In this document: in pieces, positions 60,961 to 64,000 of the stretch
How positions within the stretch are numbered: the first letter of the stretch is position 1
Layout: each line of letters opens with the position of its first letter
Source of the DNA: Palaemon carinicauda
Lineage: Eukaryota; Arthropoda; Malacostraca; Decapoda; Palaemonidae
NCBI RefSeq assembly: GCF_036898095.1
Contig: NC_090768.1
Location: forward strand, 51,540,556 to 51,604,555
Direction: 5' to 3'
DNA: 64,000 nucleotides
The notes under the pieces: generated by a model
Databases searched by the model: none
Told to the model about the DNA's origin: nothing
Seen by the model: only the letters and a program-made list of their open reading frames with translations
Program-made: the position numbers and the translations under genes

Positions 60961-62503
60961 CTATTATAGTTTCCTCATAAAAGGTTGGACGTCCTGTCTT
61001 TTCTTTCCTTGTGTGCTGTGCCTCCTTAACTTCGTTCTTATTCTTCAAATATTTTCCTTCAGCTCATATTTCCTTATTTTTAAGGTATCTGACTTGAAAT
61101 TTTGACTTCTAACCTGGGTTGATTTAGACATTTTGCTCATGTTAATAGGTATTCCTCCTTCAAGTTAAAGATAACAGATCCACAAAAGTATATGACCTTT
61201 AAAAAAGAATTTATTCGTACAGCTACAAGAGGCTCTGGGTTCAAAATTATAAACGATTTTCTTAGTTAAATCATATACTGTATAAAGAATCATGATTGAA
61301 ATTCCCTTATTACATTGCCCAAAGGTTGGCTCTAAAATGGAAGCTATGTGGAAGGATGAATATTTCAACGCCCATCGAGAGATAGTGATGCCAATGACCC
61401 CGGCTGAGATAGTCCAGAAGGCCGCCGAGAATGGCATCGACGTCTCTTTGGAGACCTTCAAGGAAATTTACAAGTAAGCAGTTTTTTTTTTACTCTGAAT
61501 TAAACACAATTTGTGGTTGATTTTTCACAAATAGACTCCTTTATGAACTTATGTATTCCACTCAGAATGTCAGGGGATATGAACACAAATACAAATATTA
61601 CTTATTTCTGAGAAACAACAAAAACAAAGCAAGAAAAGATCTACTTTTTTACTTCTCAGAATAATGCCTTTGGCACCAGTTCTCATCCAAACATTATTCA
61701 TTATTCGCTCCTACAGTCCTTGAAACATTATAGTTGTCCCTGTAGAAGGACATCATTGTTAGTGCATATCACATGGTGCGACGTAGTTATTATTAAAGGG
61801 TCTTTAAAATGTCCTTACAGTCTCTTATCTACTGCCACCTTTTATCTATCTAATTATACTCCACAGTACAAGTGATTGCCTCACTGGCTCTATTGCTAGG
61901 CATTTGCTCATATTCTATATATCTGATCCAAACCTGATAGAAATTTCTATAAATCATCAATAAGCTTTACAGTATCAATAAATTACCTGTAATTTTGTAT
62001 TTAGAGTTAATGATAGATATACTGTACTGTAGTAGTATTTCTTGCAGGTATAACGACAGACTTTGCTTGTTGCGCAATGCCTGTCAGCTTCCCAGTTGCC
62101 CTCACTACCTGGTACCTCGAAAGACCTTCAACCAACATCTGTCAGTTGAGCGCCAACGAAAGGATTTCCCACATGCACTCCATCTGGTGAGTTGGATAAG
62201 AAATTAATTTGATTGCCAGATGTTCATTAGTCAAATGAATTTGACATAGCGATGCCATTGTTAATGCAATGTATTATACTGTTTTTAACCTTTGAAATTG
62301 ATTATTTCGACCTCATTCGTTCACCTCAGGTAGCGAAGACTCTAGGAGCTCATGGCCTTGACCCTGTGATTCAAGATTTGTCTGAAGGAAACCACTTGGG
62401 TACGAACTACAGGAGACGTCCAGCGCCACCATCCGTCGATTCGTTGACTCCTTTGAAGGGCCAGATAGCGAAGCTTATCGGACGCTACACCGAGAAGAGA
62501 TAA
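56520..62503 (+). CDS. Large von Willebrand factor A domain protein, 8 coding exons, about 1018 residues
   Basis: Exons: 56520-56745, 56881-58814, 59210-59371, 60052-60171, 60719-60871, 61325-61473, 62048-62186, 62330-62503. All joints are GT-AG, and the frame is unbroken over 3057 bases. The N-terminal vWA domain (residues about 44-215) has a full MIDAS: DASGS (Asp50, Ser52, Ser54), STNL (Thr106) and ITDG (Asp134), so metal-dependent binding of a partner is likely. A beta-rich stretch (about 215-275) and a long, mostly helical region (about 280-780) follow. The C-terminal 250 residues include a cysteine cluster (LCLLRNACQLPSCPHY) and a basic end. I see no signal peptide or membrane segment. 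I do not recognise the family beyond the vWA domain. The ATG is preceded by an in-frame CAG CAA after the acceptor at 56512-56513, so an upstream coding exon cannot be excluded. Confidence 0.88.
58821..58888 (+). repeat. TAA-tailed repeat 3' fragment beside a splice donor
   Basis: GGAGCCCTTGGGCTTATAGC to TAGCTGGTAATAATAATAG. It starts four bases after the GTAA of the intron that follows the 1.9-kb exon of the vWA gene. Confidence 0.8.
59372..59931. repeat. 70-bp minisatellite in vWA gene intron
   Basis: About eight units of 70 bases (CTGGAGCTTGGTTTATAAGG and TTCCCCTTCTGTCGGGATGT mark each). The first, most diverged unit begins at the 5' splice site itself (59372). Each later unit repeats a GTGCGCGTGAAGACTGG version of the donor region GTGCGTGAATACTGG. 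The inner copies are nearly identical, so expansion was recent. Confidence 0.92.
60305..60650. repeat. Tandem repeat of about 68 bp in vWA gene intron
   Basis: Five units marked by TATTTGACTTTCTCATTCCT and GTCTGTTTCCATTACTGAAA, with A-rich joints of varying length. It ends 70 bases before the next exon. Confidence 0.9.
60891..60956. repeat. CT microsatellite in vWA gene intron
   Basis: About 33 CT units, starting 20 bases after a splice donor. Confidence 0.97.
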
Positions 62504-62814
62504 AAGGCAAATTTAGATTACCTGTTTTCTGTATTCTGAGTAGAGAGGACTATTTTGTGATCAATTTTGAAGCATCTGTAGTGAGTGTATTCTGTAGAAT
62601 AACACAGTAGCATAGCAGTATCTATATAAAGAATTACTGTACTGTATGTCATATATGTGAATGTAAATACAGTAACACATTAGCTTAGTAGTATCTGTAT
62701 ATGAAGACTTGTTGTAGTTTGTGAATGTAATTTGATTGCAGTACTGTACACTTTATTTGTACCCACGTAAAGTTAAACTGTTTATATTTTTGTACGAATT
62801 ATGATCAAGTTAAA

Positions 62815-62820
62815 AATAAA
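62815..62820 (+). terminator. Polyadenylation signal of the vWA gene
   Basis: AATAAA, 312 bases after the stop codon. Confidence 0.65.
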
Positions 62821-63029
62821 TCCTTATCTTGTCGAATGTAGTTTTATTAGTTAATTGTTATTAACAACTAATTAAAGTGCATGCAGTAGTAAGTATTGTT
62901 TGGATACAAGAGTTTGAGAGTTTGTTGTATTAAGTATTAGACCAAGTGTTTTTCTTATTACTTCTGTCCACAGAAATTCTTTTGGCTCGGCTGCACTTCC
63001 TTTCTTCCTCTAAATTACTGTAGTTATTA

Positions 63030-63660
63030 TTATTACCTTAGCCAAAGAGGTTTTATTTTCGAATTGGTTTATTTATTTATTTATTTGTCTGTGAACAGGA
63101 TTACGTCTTAACTACTCAACGGATTTTGACGTACTTTCCCCCACAGACAAATGTTACGTCATGGACGACCCCATTAATTTTGGAGATGGTCCGAATCCGG
63201 ATCTGGATTTGCATTTTTCCCAATTTTAAAGATTACTTCAAAACAAAATTGATGAATTTAGACAAAATTTCCAGCACAGATAGATCTTAGGCCATGGAGG
63301 TCTCCATTAAATTTTAGAGATGATCTGGATTCTAGATCCAGAATCGTGTTTTTCATAATTTTAAAGATTACGTCAAAACAAACTAACACATTTAGATGAA
63401 ATTTCCAGCACAGATAGATCTTAGGCCATGGACATCTCCATTAACTTTTAGAGATGATCTGGATTCTAGAATCAGAATTGTGTTTTTCACAATTTTAAAG
63501 ATTACTTCAAAACAAATTGACACATTGAATTTCCAACAAATTTAAACAATGGATAGATATTATGCATCGAAAGAAACCATGAAAGTTTGGAGGTGATACG
63601 GATCAAGACCATGATTCTAGATCAGCATTACACTTTTTACCACCTACTGTACAGTCAGCT
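63030..63660. repeat. Diverged 130-bp tandem repeat
   Basis: Three units share AATTTTAAAGATTAC, AATTTCCAGCACAGATAGAT and AGAGATGATCTGGATTCTAG, beginning near 63228, 63358 and 63494. The leading part (TTTGTCTGTGAACAGGATTA) resembles the start of the intron 7 repeats of CCT7. Confidence 0.75.
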
Positions 63661-63747
63661 TATGAAAAGTGGGAGGCGATATCCGTAGAATTTAGTTAAT
63701 CGATGTCAATATTCATTGGTGGAGGTCTGAAATCTCTGATTGCTCTT

Positions 63748-63748
63748 G

Positions 63749-63812
<64 letters not shown>

Positions 63813-64000
63813 CATCATCACCTCTGTACCATGGTCTTCCACTATCTTGGGTTAGAGTTCTCTTGCTTAAGGGTACACTCGGGCACGCTATTCTATCTTA
63901 TTTCTCTTCCACTCGTTTTGTTAAAGTTTTTATAGTTTATATAGGAGATATTTATTTTAATGTTGTTACTGTTCTTAAAATATTATTTTTCTTGTTTCCT
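63748..64000 (+). repeat. ATT microsatellite followed by a TAA-tailed repeat copy running off the window
   Basis: (ATT)n to 63810, then CCTCTGTACCATGGTCTTCC to the window edge. The body matches 55945-56130. The ATT array at its left is not the repeat's own tail. Confidence 0.8.

Overview
The window is eukaryotic genomic DNA from an arthropod, most likely a decapod crustacean. That placement is an inference. It rests on two intron-rich genes with arthropod-like codons and GT-AG splice sites, very dense dinucleotide and TAA microsatellites, DIRS-type (tyrosine-recombinase) retrotransposons, and a TAA-tailed dispersed repeat that I associate with shrimp and other decapod genomes. I could not run a search to confirm the species.

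Layout. 1-20.8 kb is a nest of retrotransposons. A non-LTR (LINE) copy runs in from the left edge and is split at 178/8169 by a complete but decayed DIRS-like element A of about 8 kb. The LINE tail then abuts the 5' end of another A-family copy, element D (8889-9575). After 1.9 kb of unassigned sequence comes element B, an internally deleted A-family DIRS copy (11461-14047 plus 20546-20796). A second-family DIRS element C (14048-20545) is inserted inside B. C is nearly intact: gag, RT-RNase H-methyltransferase and tyrosine recombinase genes remain readable, broken by one in-frame stop and one homopolymer frameshift. 20.8-27.1 kb is AT-rich intergenic DNA with microsatellites, copies of the TAA-tailed repeat and a perfect 77-bp-arm palindrome set in TA repeats.

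27.2-41.3 kb is the gene for the eta subunit of the cytosolic chaperonin TRiC/CCT (CCT7). It has 11 exons and encodes 545 residues in one continuous reading frame. Its first coding exon holds only the ATG. Its introns carry a tRNA-derived SINE, two foldback MITEs, a minisatellite, LINE fragments and a TTAA-flanked MITE. 41.3-56.4 kb is intergenic: more copies of the same MITE and TAA-tailed repeat, a longer LINE copy (48.0-51.4 kb) inserted into a TAA-tailed repeat, about 0.5 kb of TA/GT microsatellite, and a 1.4-kb minisatellite.

56.5-62.8 kb is a second gene with at least 8 coding exons and about 1018 residues. It encodes a protein with an N-terminal von Willebrand factor A domain and intact metal-binding (MIDAS) residues, followed by about 800 residues that I cannot assign to a family. 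It is the best candidate here for something undescribed. Two of its 5' splice sites sit directly beside repeats (a TAA-tailed repeat fragment and a 70-bp minisatellite). The two host genes lie on the same strand, but nothing in the sequence indicates that they work together.
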